64,000 nt of DNA from Chitinophaga pendula (GTDB lineage: Bacteria > Bacteroidota > Bacteroidia > Chitinophagales > Chitinophagaceae): the NCBI RefSeq assembly GCF_020386615.1, contig NZ_CP077769.1, positions 5,394,001-5,458,000 of the forward strand, read 5' to 3'. Each line of letters starts with the position of its first letter. The stretch's first letter is position 1. Shown here one piece after another: positions 17,101-25,851 of the stretch. The notes under the pieces are model-generated. The model did no database searches. It was not told the origin of the DNA and saw only the letters and a program-made list of their open reading frames with translations. The position numbers were made by a program, and so were the translations under genes.

Positions 17101-17550
17101 ATTTTGTGTTACATGATCGGTCACAGCAGTGGTTTCCTGCAGGTTGTGACCCGATGTGTTGGGTGTTGCATTGGGTGGCAGCGCGGTGGAGGTTGCTGCC
17201 TGGATGACATAGACACGTTGTTCTATTTGTTTATACCGCAGCTGCAGGGGAGGCAGTATTACGGACAACAATTCATCCAGGGGGCGCGTCTGATTGCCCA
17301 GGGCTGTGGCCGGTACTGTTTTACCGGAGACGAGGCGTGCATTGTAGGCGAAGCTTACCTTATAGGATTGCTCCAGTTGTTCGAGGACCTTTTTTAGTGA
17401 TAAAGGTGTGTCTTTAGAAGAGGGCGGTATAGGTTGTTCTGGTTGTTGTTGCGCCCGGTGAAAGGCCAGATCCTGTGCATAGAGCGGCGAGGCCGTGGTC
17501 AATGCAAGTACCAGCATGACACCCCCGGCATAAGTACCTGTTATTTTCAT
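14137..17550 (-). CDS. SusC-like TonB-dependent transporter with N-terminal STN signalling domain
   Basis: 1137 residues. A signal peptide (to about residue 26) is followed by a secretin/TonB short N-terminal domain (about 48-117; LEQLEQSYKVSFAYNARLVS), the part that contacts FecR-type anti-sigma factors. Next come a carboxypeptidase-like domain (about 153-235), the plug (ELIVVGYGTQRKKDLTGSIS, LYVVDGV, DILKDASAAIYGVRAANG) and a long barrel. The extra STN domain and the FecR and sigma genes upstream indicate a trans-envelope relay: substrate binding outside releases the sigma factor and raises transcription of this locus. Confidence 0.95.
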   Translation of the reverse strand: MKITGTYAGGVMLVLALTTASPLYAQDLAFHRAQQQPEQPIPPSSKDTPLSLKKVLEQLEQSYKVSFAYNARLVSGKTVPATALGNQTRPLDELLSVILPPLQLRYKQIEQRVYVIQAATSTALPPNATPNTSGHNLQETTAVTDHVTQNEPVKGKVTDKEGTGLPGVTIRVKGTSAGTTTGPDGSFTLNVPPGADVLQVSYVGYLAQEVPLAGKKEISITLQSGESQLQELIVVGYGTQRKKDLTGSISSVKGEELSRQPVLTATQAAQGKIAGVQVISSGQPNTQPQIRVRGTGSVMAGANPLYVVDGVLTDDIRNISTADILTMDILKDASAAIYGVRAANGVIIITTRKGKAGKTQLRYDANVGFRQPANLVKMADRNQYIDFLKETAPGKDPINDGYVYGGTTNWYKEVLRNAFQMNHNLSVAGGSDKHTYFLSGGYIQEDGIIQTNNFRRFTFRANNDVNLSDKWKLSSQLSYSRADGRDVELKDTYRSIYRAAPIVKAEDGGRYGNTSGWGNVTNPLLALNKRNDTRQESRFQGNLGLEFNPVSFLKFRSAFNADIKFGNDRVYLYKFDNDDKTFLAAGGNQRVQNSTLTREEYRSQGWVWDNTVTFDKTFGKHSLTVLAGSVTEGFYSTSLKGSRINVPESKDLWYLDLGNPDVQSTLNNVADKYARQSFVGRVNYGFDGRYLLSASLRADGSSKFREKWGYFPTVGLGWVLSEEGFLKENKTLNFLKLRGSWGILGNDNIPTNAYITTANINIPYIIDNNVVLGATIKDIKDPNLKWETTTQFDIGFEFALLNNRLAGEVDYYNKKTTDALTIVNTPAILGDADNSYITNAASFRNTGFELSLNWKDNINKDWGYSIGGNITFNKNELTGLNGGQALLGGNIDNRFVTRSDNGYPVGSFYILKSMGVFQSQEEINAYRDKNGNPIQPGAKPGDLKYQDTNGDGVINDADRQYMGTFQPKCFYGFNLGVNYKGFDLTADFYGNAGNKIYNGKKIFRPQPTDNIEAAYADARWKADRPSSTDPRVITLGMPHSSYFLETGSYLRLNNLTIGYTIPAARLKVIGINSFRVYGTAQNLFTITRYSGFSPELPGGAIDDAASTNNKSGILDAGIELSSYPTTRTFAVGVNVSF

Positions 17551-17652
17551 AACGATGAATTTTTAGATATATACAGTAGAATAGTGTGCGACATTTTGTT
17601 CAAATAGTTCACATTGTGGAATAAAAAAACAGCGTTGATCTGCGGCGGTTTG

Positions 17653-18672
17653 TCAGCGGCTCAGCAGATATGTGCTATCATCTTGTTTGCTCAATTGCAG
17701 GCTGAAAGCTTCCTGTATTGCTTCCAGTGCGAGGTTATAGTCAGGTTGTTTTAGTTTGATGCTGAATAGTTCCTGTTCTAGTGCTGGGTCAGCAAATTGC
17801 AGGCGGATACCGAACCGGCGGTAGAGTTCTATGGCGACCTCTTCGAGGGTAGCGCGATCGAACGCTAATTCATGTTGTAACCAGGTGATATATTCTATTG
17901 GTTTAACCCGTTCTTTTGTATAGTTTTTTTCGCCTTTGCGGAATGCTACCATTTCACCCGGTTCCATGATGATGCGTGCCTGTTGGCGTTTCACATCCTG
18001 GAGTGCGATCTTTCCGCTTTCCAGTACGACGCTGGTGCGGCCATTGTAATTATTGACATTAAATTCCGTGCCTAACACTTCAATATTCAGGGGGCCTGCA
18101 TGTACGGTAAAGGCAGCTGCGTCGGTGGTTTGTTCTTTTACTATAAAGTACGCTTCTCCGTCCAGCCATACTTCTCTTTTTTTGCCAGCGCTGTGAAATA
18201 CGGAGGTATGCAGTTGGGAATGGGGAGCTAGTATTACGACGGTGCTGTCTGGCAAGGTGATTTTTTTACTTTCGCCGAATGTGCTGGTGTATATAACCTT
18301 TTCTTCCGGGCGGAGCCACCAGTAGGAAGCGAAAGCCAATGCGATGATAGCGGCAGCGGAGGCAACCCGGTACCATTTGAACCGGCGGGTATTTAAGGTT
18401 GGGGCCGGTTCTGGGAGCATGGTGTCCATTTTCTCGTGCAGGGCATGCCAGATGCGATCATAGCTTTGTTCCGGCATTTTGTGTTGCTGGTATTCCAGGG
18501 ATAACATGATATTGCGAGCTTCTTGCAGTACGGCTTTTTTCTCCGGATATAGTTGCTGCCATTCTTCCCAGAATAATTTATTTTCTGTGTCGGGGTGCAG
18601 CACCCATTCCATAAAAAAGTCGTCCGTAAGAAAATCTTCTACTGTAAAGTCTGCATAGTCCTTCCATTCCAT
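17653..18672 (-). CDS. FecR-type anti-sigma factor
   Basis: 339 residues. A cytoplasmic N-terminal part (1-100) that would bind the sigma factor is followed by one membrane helix (about 104-121; VASAAAIIALAFASYWWL), a periplasmic FecR domain (about 130-235; ITLPDSTVVILAPHSQL, REVWLDGEAYFIV, VLGTEFNVNNYNG) and the C-terminal DUF4974 domain (ELAFDRATLEEVAIELYRRF, then SIKLKQPDYNLALEAI). It lies between the sigma gene and the STN-SusC gene on the same strand and should link the two. Confidence 0.9.
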   Translation of the reverse strand: MEWKDYADFTVEDFLTDDFFMEWVLHPDTENKLFWEEWQQLYPEKKAVLQEARNIMLSLEYQQHKMPEQSYDRIWHALHEKMDTMLPEPAPTLNTRRFKWYRVASAAAIIALAFASYWWLRPEEKVIYTSTFGESKKITLPDSTVVILAPHSQLHTSVFHSAGKKREVWLDGEAYFIVKEQTTDAAAFTVHAGPLNIEVLGTEFNVNNYNGRTSVVLESGKIALQDVKRQQARIIMEPGEMVAFRKGEKNYTKERVKPIEYITWLQHELAFDRATLEEVAIELYRRFGIRLQFADPALEQELFSIKLKQPDYNLALEAIQEAFSLQLSKQDDSTYLLSR

Positions 18673-18770
18673 GAGCGATCGCCTGTTTGTACCTGCTATA
18701 GAGGGGAGGGTTATTGATTTTATCCCTTTGTATTACAATTTTTTTTTGAGGGGCGCTGCGGAGGGGGATA

Positions 18771-19370
18771 TTACCAGGACCAGGAGAGGGATATGATGGC
18801 GGATGAGAGGAGCCATAGGGGGAAGTCGACTAATTTTTGCCGCAGTTTACCGAAAGCTTTATAGACCATTTTATAGACGGATCGCTGGTCGATGTGCATG
18901 ATGGCGGCGATATCTTCAAAGGGGAGGTTTTCGTAGAAGCGCAGGTAGAGTACTTCTTTCATGCGGGCGGGCAGGATATTGAGTTCGTGTACGACTTTAC
19001 GTCTGCGTTCGAGGTGGCTTTGGGATTGTATCAGTTGACTTTCGGGGGATATGACGAGTTCGAAGTTGCTCAGTGGGGATGTGGAGGTGTCTATGTTGGT
19101 TGTTTTGCGTTCGGTGGTTAGTTTTTGGAGGAGGGCGCGGCGATATGCGGTGAGCAGGTATGCTTTGACGTTATTTACGGGTGATAGTTGCCGGTGGTGT
19201 GCGAGGATATATTCAAATATGTCCTGGATGCAGTCTTCTACGAGTGCGGGGGAAGCTGTTTGTTTACGGCCATAGTTATACAGCAGGGGGGCAAACCTGG
19301 CGTATATTCTGCCGAAGGCTTGCATGTCCCCATTCAGAAATTCCTCCCAATCTGTTACGGACGTATCCAT
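18771..19370 (-). CDS. ECF-type RNA polymerase sigma factor
   Basis: 199 residues with region 2 (about 15-85; LVEDCIQDIFEYIL, VKAYLLTAYRRALL) and region 4 (about 125-180; LPARMKEVLYLRFYENLPFE, DIAAIMHIDQRSVYKMVYKA). It probably transcribes the SusC-SusD-GH144 locus once released by the FecR gene product encoded 98 bases downstream. An odd point is the hydrophobic C-terminal tail (DFPLWLLSSAIISLSW), long enough to touch the membrane or the anti-sigma factor. Confidence 0.9.
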   Translation of the reverse strand: MDTSVTDWEEFLNGDMQAFGRIYARFAPLLYNYGRKQTASPALVEDCIQDIFEYILAHHRQLSPVNNVKAYLLTAYRRALLQKLTTERKTTNIDTSTSPLSNFELVISPESQLIQSQSHLERRRKVVHELNILPARMKEVLYLRFYENLPFEDIAAIMHIDQRSVYKMVYKAFGKLRQKLVDFPLWLLSSAIISLSWSW

Positions 19371-19462
19371 GCGGGCAATTTACCTGAAATTAGGCAAAGT
19401 GCAAAAGCGGGTGATCCGGTGATGTGGTGCGTCTATCTTTTTAGTTGGCTGTGATGTTTTTG

Positions 19463-20071
19463 TCAGAGTCCGCGAACCAATCTTTCTTTCAATGCTTTAA
19501 CGATGGCGGCGGAGCGTGTATTCACTTCCAGTTTGCGATAGATATTCATAATATGGGACCGTACGGTCCCTACGCTGATATGACAATGTTCTGCGATCTT
19601 TTTGTAGGTGTCTCCGCTGACGAGCCTGCTGAGTACTTCCAGTTCTCTGGACGAGAGTCCGTAGCTATCTACGGGAGGGCGGTGTGCGGCACGCCGGTTA
19701 AAGAAGGCGAGGACCTTTTCTACGGCGATCATGTTTGACTGAACGGCCGCTTCATACACTTGGGAGATGAATTCTGACAGGGATACCGGAGGTATCTTTT
19801 GTGTGTTGCCACCTTGTACAACCTGTTTTACTTCTTCCTTACCCTCATGTATACTCAGTAGTATGACATTAATATCAGGATAAGCTGCCTTTACAATACT
19901 TGCTATTTCAATGGCTGTCATGCCTGGGATGTCTATGTCCATGAATACTATGTTGCATATATCTTTAGCCAGTTGGCTGGCTATTTGCCTGGTATCCCCA
20001 CGCATACCGGCAATCTCTAAAGCATCCACCATTCCCGCATGACCTGCATCAGTGCGCCGCACTTTTTTCAT
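19463..20071 (-). CDS. LuxR/NarL-type response regulator with shortened receiver
   Basis: 202 residues. The C-terminal LuxR HTH is intact (LSSRELEVLSRLVSGDTYKK, SVGTVRSHIMNIYRKL). The receiver keeps the phospho-acceptor region (NIVFMDIDIPGM) but begins too late: the first beta strand and its acidic pair are missing, and the usual conserved Lys motif is altered (VQGGNTQKIPP). An in-frame stop lies 15 bases upstream of the ATG, so no in-frame extension is possible. It could be a frameshifted gene or a phosphorylation-independent regulator. It lies between the sigma locus and the fucosidase/sulfatase cluster, both read in the same direction. Confidence 0.8.
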   Translation of the reverse strand: MKKVRRTDAGHAGMVDALEIAGMRGDTRQIASQLAKDICNIVFMDIDIPGMTAIEIASIVKAAYPDINVILLSIHEGKEEVKQVVQGGNTQKIPPVSLSEFISQVYEAAVQSNMIAVEKVLAFFNRRAAHRPPVDSYGLSSRELEVLSRLVSGDTYKKIAEHCHISVGTVRSHIMNIYRKLEVNTRSAAIVKALKERLVRGL

Positions 20072-20496
20072 ATATATCTTTTTGGGTTATAATTCTGTTG
20101 AAAACCTTATTCCGGGTATCTGCAAGTCTCGAAGGTAGTATGGGGAAAAGCCGGACTACATAGAATACACGGTCTCCATACGGAAACAAATTTGAAACAA
20201 ATACCCGCAGCAGTCAATCGGATAAGTATATGGTTTTTCTATTGATATTAATTAGCAAATTGTTTTATATTAAAATAATATATAAAACGTAGGCGATAGG
20301 TTGATATTATGAGCTTTTCATTTAGAGTATCTGGCTATTAAACAACGATTTACACACGACGATTGGAATATTAGCCCATTGAACCTGTAAAAAGTACATT
20401 TCCCACTATGTATCGGCCTGTTGCACAGGATAACGCAGCGGTGGGTAGGTATCTTATAAAGGTCTTTTTAGTTTTGGTTGCCTACAATTATTTTTT
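20072..20496. other. AT-rich spacer between the LuxR-type gene and the sulfatase
   Basis: 425 bases without a supported gene. The part around 20225-20300 is very AT-rich and should contain the promoter of the leftward LuxR-type gene. A small rightward frame at its end is only the antisense shadow of the sulfatase. Confidence 0.5.
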
Positions 20497-21951
20497 TCAT
20501 TTCAGTTGGGCAGCGGGTCTTCTGGCGGCACCTTTCTGGCTGGTGAGGTCATCTCCCAGCTCTGCTCTATATTTATCTGCTGCTGCCTGTAGTGTTTTAA
20601 CGACGTCTGGGAATTGTTCTTTGACGTCGAGTGTTTCTCCCGGGTCGTGTCTCATATCGTACAAGGAGAGGCCTACGTTGGTCATAGGCTGTGCGCCGGG
20701 GAATCCGTCGTAGCCTGGCAGGTTTTGTTTGTAGGTACGACTGCGATGCGGGAATACGAGTTTCCAGGGGCCTTTATGGATGGCCTGGAGGCTATTTACT
20801 TCATAATATACGGCTAGTTCGTCTCTTGGGTTTGCCTGTGTATCATTTATCATCAGTCCATAAATGTCGACGCCATCAATTTTTTTAGCCGGTAATGGTG
20901 CTTTACATATAGCGGTGATAGTAGGCAGGAGATCGATGGTAGCGGCCAGTTTGTTGCAGATGGTACCGGCGGGGATATTACCAGGCCAGCGCATGATACA
21001 AGGTATGCGGATACCACCTTCCCAGCTGGTCCCTTTTCCTTCGCGTAGGCCGCCGCTACTACCGGCATGGTTGCCATAGGATAGCCAGGGGCCGTTATCG
21101 CTGGTAAATACGACCAATGTATTTTTGTCTAGTCCTTCTTTTTTGAGGGTATTCATTATTTCTCCTATTGACCAATCTATTTCCATCATGAGATCGGCGA
21201 ACAGGCCTTTCCCGCTTTTGCCTGCGAATTTACCGGAGACGGCGATGGGTACATGGGGCATGTTATGTGCCACGTAGAGGAAAAACGGTTGCTTTTTATT
21301 TTCCCTGATAAAGCGGCAAGCTCTTTCCGTATACTTGGTGGTCAGTTGTGCCTGGTCTTGCAGGGTGCGTATGTATTGTTGTGTTGTATTGTCCCGGATC
21401 AGTGGTAAAGGCGGATATTTTCCACGGTAGGTGGTGGTATCCGGATAGGGTTTACCATCGTAATGTACGGGCCACATATCATTGGAGTAGGGTAATCCGA
21501 GGTATTCATCAAAACCCTGTTGCAAGGGCAGGTAGGGTTGTTTGCAGCCCAGGTGCCATTTACCCACCATGCCGGTACGATATCCTTTTTTCTTCAACAG
21601 TTCTGCGATCGTTTCTTCGTCGGGGGATAGTGCGATGGGGCTTTCCGGGCTGAGGGCGCCATGGATACCTACCCGGTTAGGGTAGCAACCTGTCAGCAGC
21701 GAGGCTCGGGAAGCGGAGCATACGGCCTGGGCGGTATAGAACCGGGTGAATCGCATGCCTTCTGCGGCGAGTCTGTTGATATTGGGTGTGTGCCAGTCTG
21801 TGCCTCCATAACTTTCGAGGTCACCATATCCCATGTCATCCATCAGGATGACTATAACATTGGGTTTATCACTGTTCGTTACCGTTTTGAAGCTGGTTAT
21901 TATCATAACCAGGGCACAAAGGCAACTCAAGATTATCCATTTGTTTTTCAT
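20497..21951 (-). CDS. Exported S1-family sulfatase
   Basis: 484 residues. An N-terminal hydrophobic signal (1-20) precedes the type I sulfatase fold. VIVILMDDMGYGDLESYGG supplies metal-binding aspartates; CSASRASLLTG (Cys near residue 78) is the C-x-A/P-x-R signature whose Cys or Ser is turned to formylglycine, so a maturase must exist elsewhere in the genome. GKWHLG and VVFTSDNGPW are further active-site stretches. It lies at the end of a leftward cluster with two GH29 fucosidases, so it likely strips sulfate from a fucose- or hexosamine-containing glycan. The sulfate position and subfamily cannot be told by eye. Confidence 0.9.
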   Translation of the reverse strand: MKNKWIILSCLCALVMIITSFKTVTNSDKPNVIVILMDDMGYGDLESYGGTDWHTPNINRLAAEGMRFTRFYTAQAVCSASRASLLTGCYPNRVGIHGALSPESPIALSPDEETIAELLKKKGYRTGMVGKWHLGCKQPYLPLQQGFDEYLGLPYSNDMWPVHYDGKPYPDTTTYRGKYPPLPLIRDNTTQQYIRTLQDQAQLTTKYTERACRFIRENKKQPFFLYVAHNMPHVPIAVSGKFAGKSGKGLFADLMMEIDWSIGEIMNTLKKEGLDKNTLVVFTSDNGPWLSYGNHAGSSGGLREGKGTSWEGGIRIPCIMRWPGNIPAGTICNKLAATIDLLPTITAICKAPLPAKKIDGVDIYGLMINDTQANPRDELAVYYEVNSLQAIHKGPWKLVFPHRSRTYKQNLPGYDGFPGAQPMTNVGLSLYDMRHDPGETLDVKEQFPDVVKTLQAAADKYRAELGDDLTSQKGAARRPAAQLK

Positions 21952-22033
21952 AGTGGTATTTCGACAAAGAGCTAGTTAAGGCTACAATATATAACATAGT
22001 AATATTATATCATATACTTTTTTAAAAAAGAGT

Positions 22034-22073
22034 GCCCCCTTTACTGTACCTGCCGGTGTATAGTAAAGGGGGC
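22034..22073. terminator. Bidirectional terminator between fucosidase and sulfatase
   Basis: GCCCCCTTTACT (22034-22045) pairs with AGTAAAGGGGGC (22062-22073); T-runs flank it on both strands (CTTTTTT leftward, TTCTTTT rightward). It would reduce read-through from the upstream fucosidase into the sulfatase, which therefore may have its own promoter. Confidence 0.85.
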
Positions 22074-22095
22074 TTCTTTTATGGCGCTATCATTA

Positions 22096-23469
22096 TTATT
22101 CCAGTATCAGCTCGATGACCGGTATTTCCATATCCGGTTTTCTCACTGGCAGGGAGAGGTTGAGGTCATTGTCTTCGAGGTCTTTGCCATATTTATGATG
22201 GCCACCAGGTGCGGAGATACGGATCTCTGAGCCATCATGCAGGAACTGGGCATACTTTACTTTTCCTTTATAGCCAGGAAGGGTAAAGTTTTGCAATGGA
22301 TAGTCGAGCAGGTGGATATAGAGGCGTTTGGCCAGCGGGTTGTAGGTCAGCAAGGTATTATCCGGGCGTTTGAAGGTAGCCGGGGCTTCGGTACAGCCGT
22401 AGATGGCGCGGCCGTTGAAGCGGGTCCATTTGCCCATTTCTTCGAGCGACTGCTGTGCGCGGCTATCGAATACGCCTCTTGCTGTCGGGCCTACATTGAG
22501 CAGGACGTTTCCGCCTTTGCTTACGGATTCGATCAGTAGTACGAGCAATTGTTTGGCATCCTTCCAGGTGTATTCATCGCGGTAATATCCCCAGGAGCCG
22601 GAAAATGTCTGGCAGGTTTCCCAGGGAAATTTCTGTCCATTGCGGGTAGGCCACTCGGCTACTTTATATTGTTCCGGTGTCATAAAGTCGGCGCCATCGG
22701 CGTATTCTCCGAGGTCCAGCCGGTCGTTGACGAGGATATTGGGTTGCAGTTTACGTACCATTTTGATGAGGTCTATTGCATTCCAGTCGTTGTGGTCTTT
22801 GCCATTCTTGCCAGGGAAAGAGAAGTCGAGCCAGAGCATATCGATGGTTCCGTAGTTGGTCAGCAATTCTCTGACCTGGTTGTGGAGGTACTGGCGATAT
22901 TTATTCATGTCGCGGCCTTTATTGAGTGCGGTGTAGTCGTTACTGTTATCCGGGCGTTGGGGATGGTTGTTATCGACTGTGTAATCGGGATGATGCCAAT
23001 CTATCAATGAGTAGTAAAAGCCTATTTTCAGTCCTTCTGCGCGGAATGCCTCTACCCATTCTTTGACCAGGTCGCGGCCTATCTGTGTGTTAGTGGCTTT
23101 GTAGTCGGTATATTTAGAATCGAACAAGCAGAACCCTTCATGGTGTTTGGTGGTGATGACGGCATACTTCATACCGGCTGCTTTTGCCATCCTGGCCCAT
23201 TCTTTCGGGTTATAGAGATCGGGATTGAACTGATCAAAGTATTTCTGGTAGGCGCTGTCGGTGATGCGTTCGCGGCTTTTCACCCATTCATGCCTGGCAG
23301 GTAAAGCATATAATCCCCAGTGTATGAACATGCCGAAGCGATCGTTCGTCCACCAAGCCATACGTTTTTCCTTTTGCTGCGGGGTTTCACTGAATATTTT
23401 TTTCTCCTGCGCCTGTGTGTGTATAATGGAGCAGAACATCAGGAACCATAGTAAGTAATTCTTTTTCAT
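22096..23469 (-). CDS. GH29 alpha-L-fucosidase (first of two)
   Basis: 457 residues from the ATG at 23469, which opens a signal peptide (MKKNYLLWFLMFCSIIHTQA); a start at 23499 would add ten residues. GH29 signatures are FGMFIHWGLYALPARHEW, AVITTKHHEGFCLFDSKYTD, GFYYSLIDWHHPDY and IDMLWLDFSFPG, with the nucleophile Asp near residue 215. The Trp-Gly-Tyr stretch SGSWGYYRDEYTW lines the fucose pocket. It releases alpha-linked fucose from a glycan, probably in the periplasm. Length is normal for bacterial enzymes without an added binding domain. Confidence 0.93.
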   Translation of the reverse strand: MKKNYLLWFLMFCSIIHTQAQEKKIFSETPQQKEKRMAWWTNDRFGMFIHWGLYALPARHEWVKSRERITDSAYQKYFDQFNPDLYNPKEWARMAKAAGMKYAVITTKHHEGFCLFDSKYTDYKATNTQIGRDLVKEWVEAFRAEGLKIGFYYSLIDWHHPDYTVDNNHPQRPDNSNDYTALNKGRDMNKYRQYLHNQVRELLTNYGTIDMLWLDFSFPGKNGKDHNDWNAIDLIKMVRKLQPNILVNDRLDLGEYADGADFMTPEQYKVAEWPTRNGQKFPWETCQTFSGSWGYYRDEYTWKDAKQLLVLLIESVSKGGNVLLNVGPTARGVFDSRAQQSLEEMGKWTRFNGRAIYGCTEAPATFKRPDNTLLTYNPLAKRLYIHLLDYPLQNFTLPGYKGKVKYAQFLHDGSEIRISAPGGHHKYGKDLEDNDLNLSLPVRKPDMEIPVIELILE

Positions 23470-23681
23470 TAGCGTATTTTTTTGCAATTGAATGGTCATT
23501 CATTATGTCAGGATATAGTATACAGGCCATAATTGGTGGTGTACTTCCTTACAGGCGGGTCATTTATCCATGCCGTTGATAGCTGATCGTTTTCATTCGT
23601 GGAACCTGCTTCACTGTTCGTATCGAAGATCGATCATCCTGCCAATTATTTTTGATATTGAATTCACCAATGTTGATACGA

Positions 23682-25832
23682 TCATTTTATCAGCAGCCAG
23701 GTATAGTTGTTTGCCGGGATAGAAATGGTAAGATGAATGTTGTGTTGCCGATCGAGCGGATACGATCTTGCGGGGCCTCCTTTTATACTCACGGTCGCTT
23801 TATCGGTGAGACCGGTGTAGTATAAGGGGATGCTGATATTGCGGGTAATGGGTACGGGAAGCGGATTGTATAACATAGCCAGGCCACGTTCCGGTGCGGA
23901 GGGAGCCACATGGAGGATGCCATCCCAGTCGCGGCCATCTGCACGGCGCAGGTGGATGACATCTTCATTGAGTATTTGCCGGTGTATTTTATACCAGTTA
24001 ATTACCTGTGTTACCAATACCTTTGTACTGTCTGTGTCATAGAGCCGCGGACCACGGTAGCAAGCCTGTATCCCTGCACCATAGTACTGCATCATTAATT
24101 GTTCGTAAGCATGCAGGTGGTCTTTCAGTGGTTCCAATGTGGCGGCAGCGCCTCCTCCCTGGTATTGTGTGAGCGGTACAAAACCCCAGCTCATACCCGG
24201 CGTCTTTTCCCAGGTACCATCATAGATATTTTGCCGGTTTAATATGATCTGTTGTGCTCTCGGCAGTGAGAAATTCACTTCCCTATATCCCAGTCCTATT
24301 TTGTTAGTTCCATCCAGGAAGTACCAATCCGGGGCATTGACATATACGCCCATTTCATTCAGATGTCGATAAAATGCCTTTTGCAGTTCCATCTGTTTCC
24401 ATTGAGAATCCTTTACGTCATGGTGTCCCGGATGTGTAACCGAAGCACATATATCTCCCGGATAGGGTCCATCATTTTCAAATATGTCAAAGCCTGTTGT
24501 GGCAATGAAATGTTTTATTTTCTCCAGGTATGATAGTCCCCACTTGCTGCCGAGGCAGGGGGCGTTGTTAAAAAAGGCGCCGCCAGGTTTGCCGGTGGCG
24601 GGGTTAATGACGTCGTCCTCATCGCTGATGCGGCGGCTGGAGAACAGGGAATAGCCACCCAGCAATACCTGTTTACTATGAGCGTAATCGGCCAGCGATT
24701 TAAATTTTTGCCTATTGGCAGCGCTGGTGTCTTCCATATTCAGTCCGCTTCCGAAGCTGAGTATTACGCCTTCATAGCCTGTAGCTGCACATTGATCGAT
24801 GACGCTGCGTACCTGTGCAGGGTCGGTACTGATGAGGTGCATGAAGACGGGATTCTCTGTTGTCCAGGGTGCAATGGTGCGATACATACGCCGCTGTGCC
24901 AGGCCATTTCTTTCTCGATCGTAGCTGTCAAGTAATAGTTCGTAGGTACGAATGGAGCTAAATGACTCTCCGGCAGGCAAACTCGTACCGACGGGTATAG
25001 CAGGGTGTACTTCCAGCAGACAGGGCGTCTGCAGGTCATAGTTGACCTGAGCGGTGTAAGTAGCATCTGCTTTCCAATGGGTAGTCTGATCGCTCAGGTT
25101 TGCTTTCATGGCATTGTTGAAGGCGTAATTGCTTTCAATGTAGAGGCCATGCGGAGGTTTCATCTGGTCTACTTTACCTACTACGGCTGTTTCTTCTTCT
25201 ACAGTGGCCATTATCTCATTCACGACCTGATCGAGGACCAGCGACCTGCTGCTGCCGTTGATTACCTTCAGCCACTTGCATAGCAAGGGGATGCCATCAT
25301 ATAGCGCGTAATGTACTTCTACGGTATAGTCTTTCAAAGCGGGAGTGGAGGTACGGTAGGTAAAGATCAGTTCTTTTCCGGTTGGCTGCTGTCTGTTGCC
25401 GCTCCAGCGGGTGGGGCGCCAATTGACATAAGGGGTGATGTCGGTGATACGGTGCGATATATATCTGAAATCTTCTGTTCCGGCCGTCATACTATCCAGC
25501 CAAACAGGGAGCAGATAGGCTTGCTGTGGTTGTCCATAGAGGCCCCCTACATTGTAGTCTTTCCCATTTATCGTCAACCGGGCTTCGGGTTTGACGGCCC
25601 TGATCAGCTGTTCGCCGGTGCTTAGATTTTGAAAATCGAAACAAGCTAAATTGGCTCCTATATAAAAGCTCCGTTTTAGCAAGCCATTGGTCATCGTTAT
25701 TTTATTGCCGGAACGGGAGATCGCTGCTTTAAACGGGCGAGGGTTGATCATCCAGTCTGTTTGCTGCTGTGCAAGGAGGTATGGTAGTAATGTTATCAGC
25801 AGAAGGCCTGTTAATAAAAATCTTTTTTTCAT
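23682..25832 (-). CDS. Exported glycoside hydrolase, alpha-galactosidase-like
   Basis: 716 residues. A signal peptide (1-21) is followed by a beta-rich N-terminal domain (about 30-300; the YDGIPLLCKWLKVIN stretch is typical of GH36-like enzymes), then a TIM barrel: MHLISTDPAQVRSVIDQCAA, GYEGVILSFGSGLNMED, and FDIFENDGPYPGDIC near residue 450, where clan GH-D enzymes have the nucleophile aspartate. A beta C-terminal domain closes it. It lies 20 bases downstream of the larger fucosidase gene. I cannot place it in a named subfamily; an alpha-galactosidase or related exo-enzyme is likely. Confidence 0.6.
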   Translation of the reverse strand: MKKRFLLTGLLLITLLPYLLAQQQTDWMINPRPFKAAISRSGNKITMTNGLLKRSFYIGANLACFDFQNLSTGEQLIRAVKPEARLTINGKDYNVGGLYGQPQQAYLLPVWLDSMTAGTEDFRYISHRITDITPYVNWRPTRWSGNRQQPTGKELIFTYRTSTPALKDYTVEVHYALYDGIPLLCKWLKVINGSSRSLVLDQVVNEIMATVEEETAVVGKVDQMKPPHGLYIESNYAFNNAMKANLSDQTTHWKADATYTAQVNYDLQTPCLLEVHPAIPVGTSLPAGESFSSIRTYELLLDSYDRERNGLAQRRMYRTIAPWTTENPVFMHLISTDPAQVRSVIDQCAATGYEGVILSFGSGLNMEDTSAANRQKFKSLADYAHSKQVLLGGYSLFSSRRISDEDDVINPATGKPGGAFFNNAPCLGSKWGLSYLEKIKHFIATTGFDIFENDGPYPGDICASVTHPGHHDVKDSQWKQMELQKAFYRHLNEMGVYVNAPDWYFLDGTNKIGLGYREVNFSLPRAQQIILNRQNIYDGTWEKTPGMSWGFVPLTQYQGGGAAATLEPLKDHLHAYEQLMMQYYGAGIQACYRGPRLYDTDSTKVLVTQVINWYKIHRQILNEDVIHLRRADGRDWDGILHVAPSAPERGLAMLYNPLPVPITRNISIPLYYTGLTDKATVSIKGGPARSYPLDRQHNIHLTISIPANNYTWLLIK

Positions 25833-25851
25833 TGTTCAGTGTCTGTTTTAT

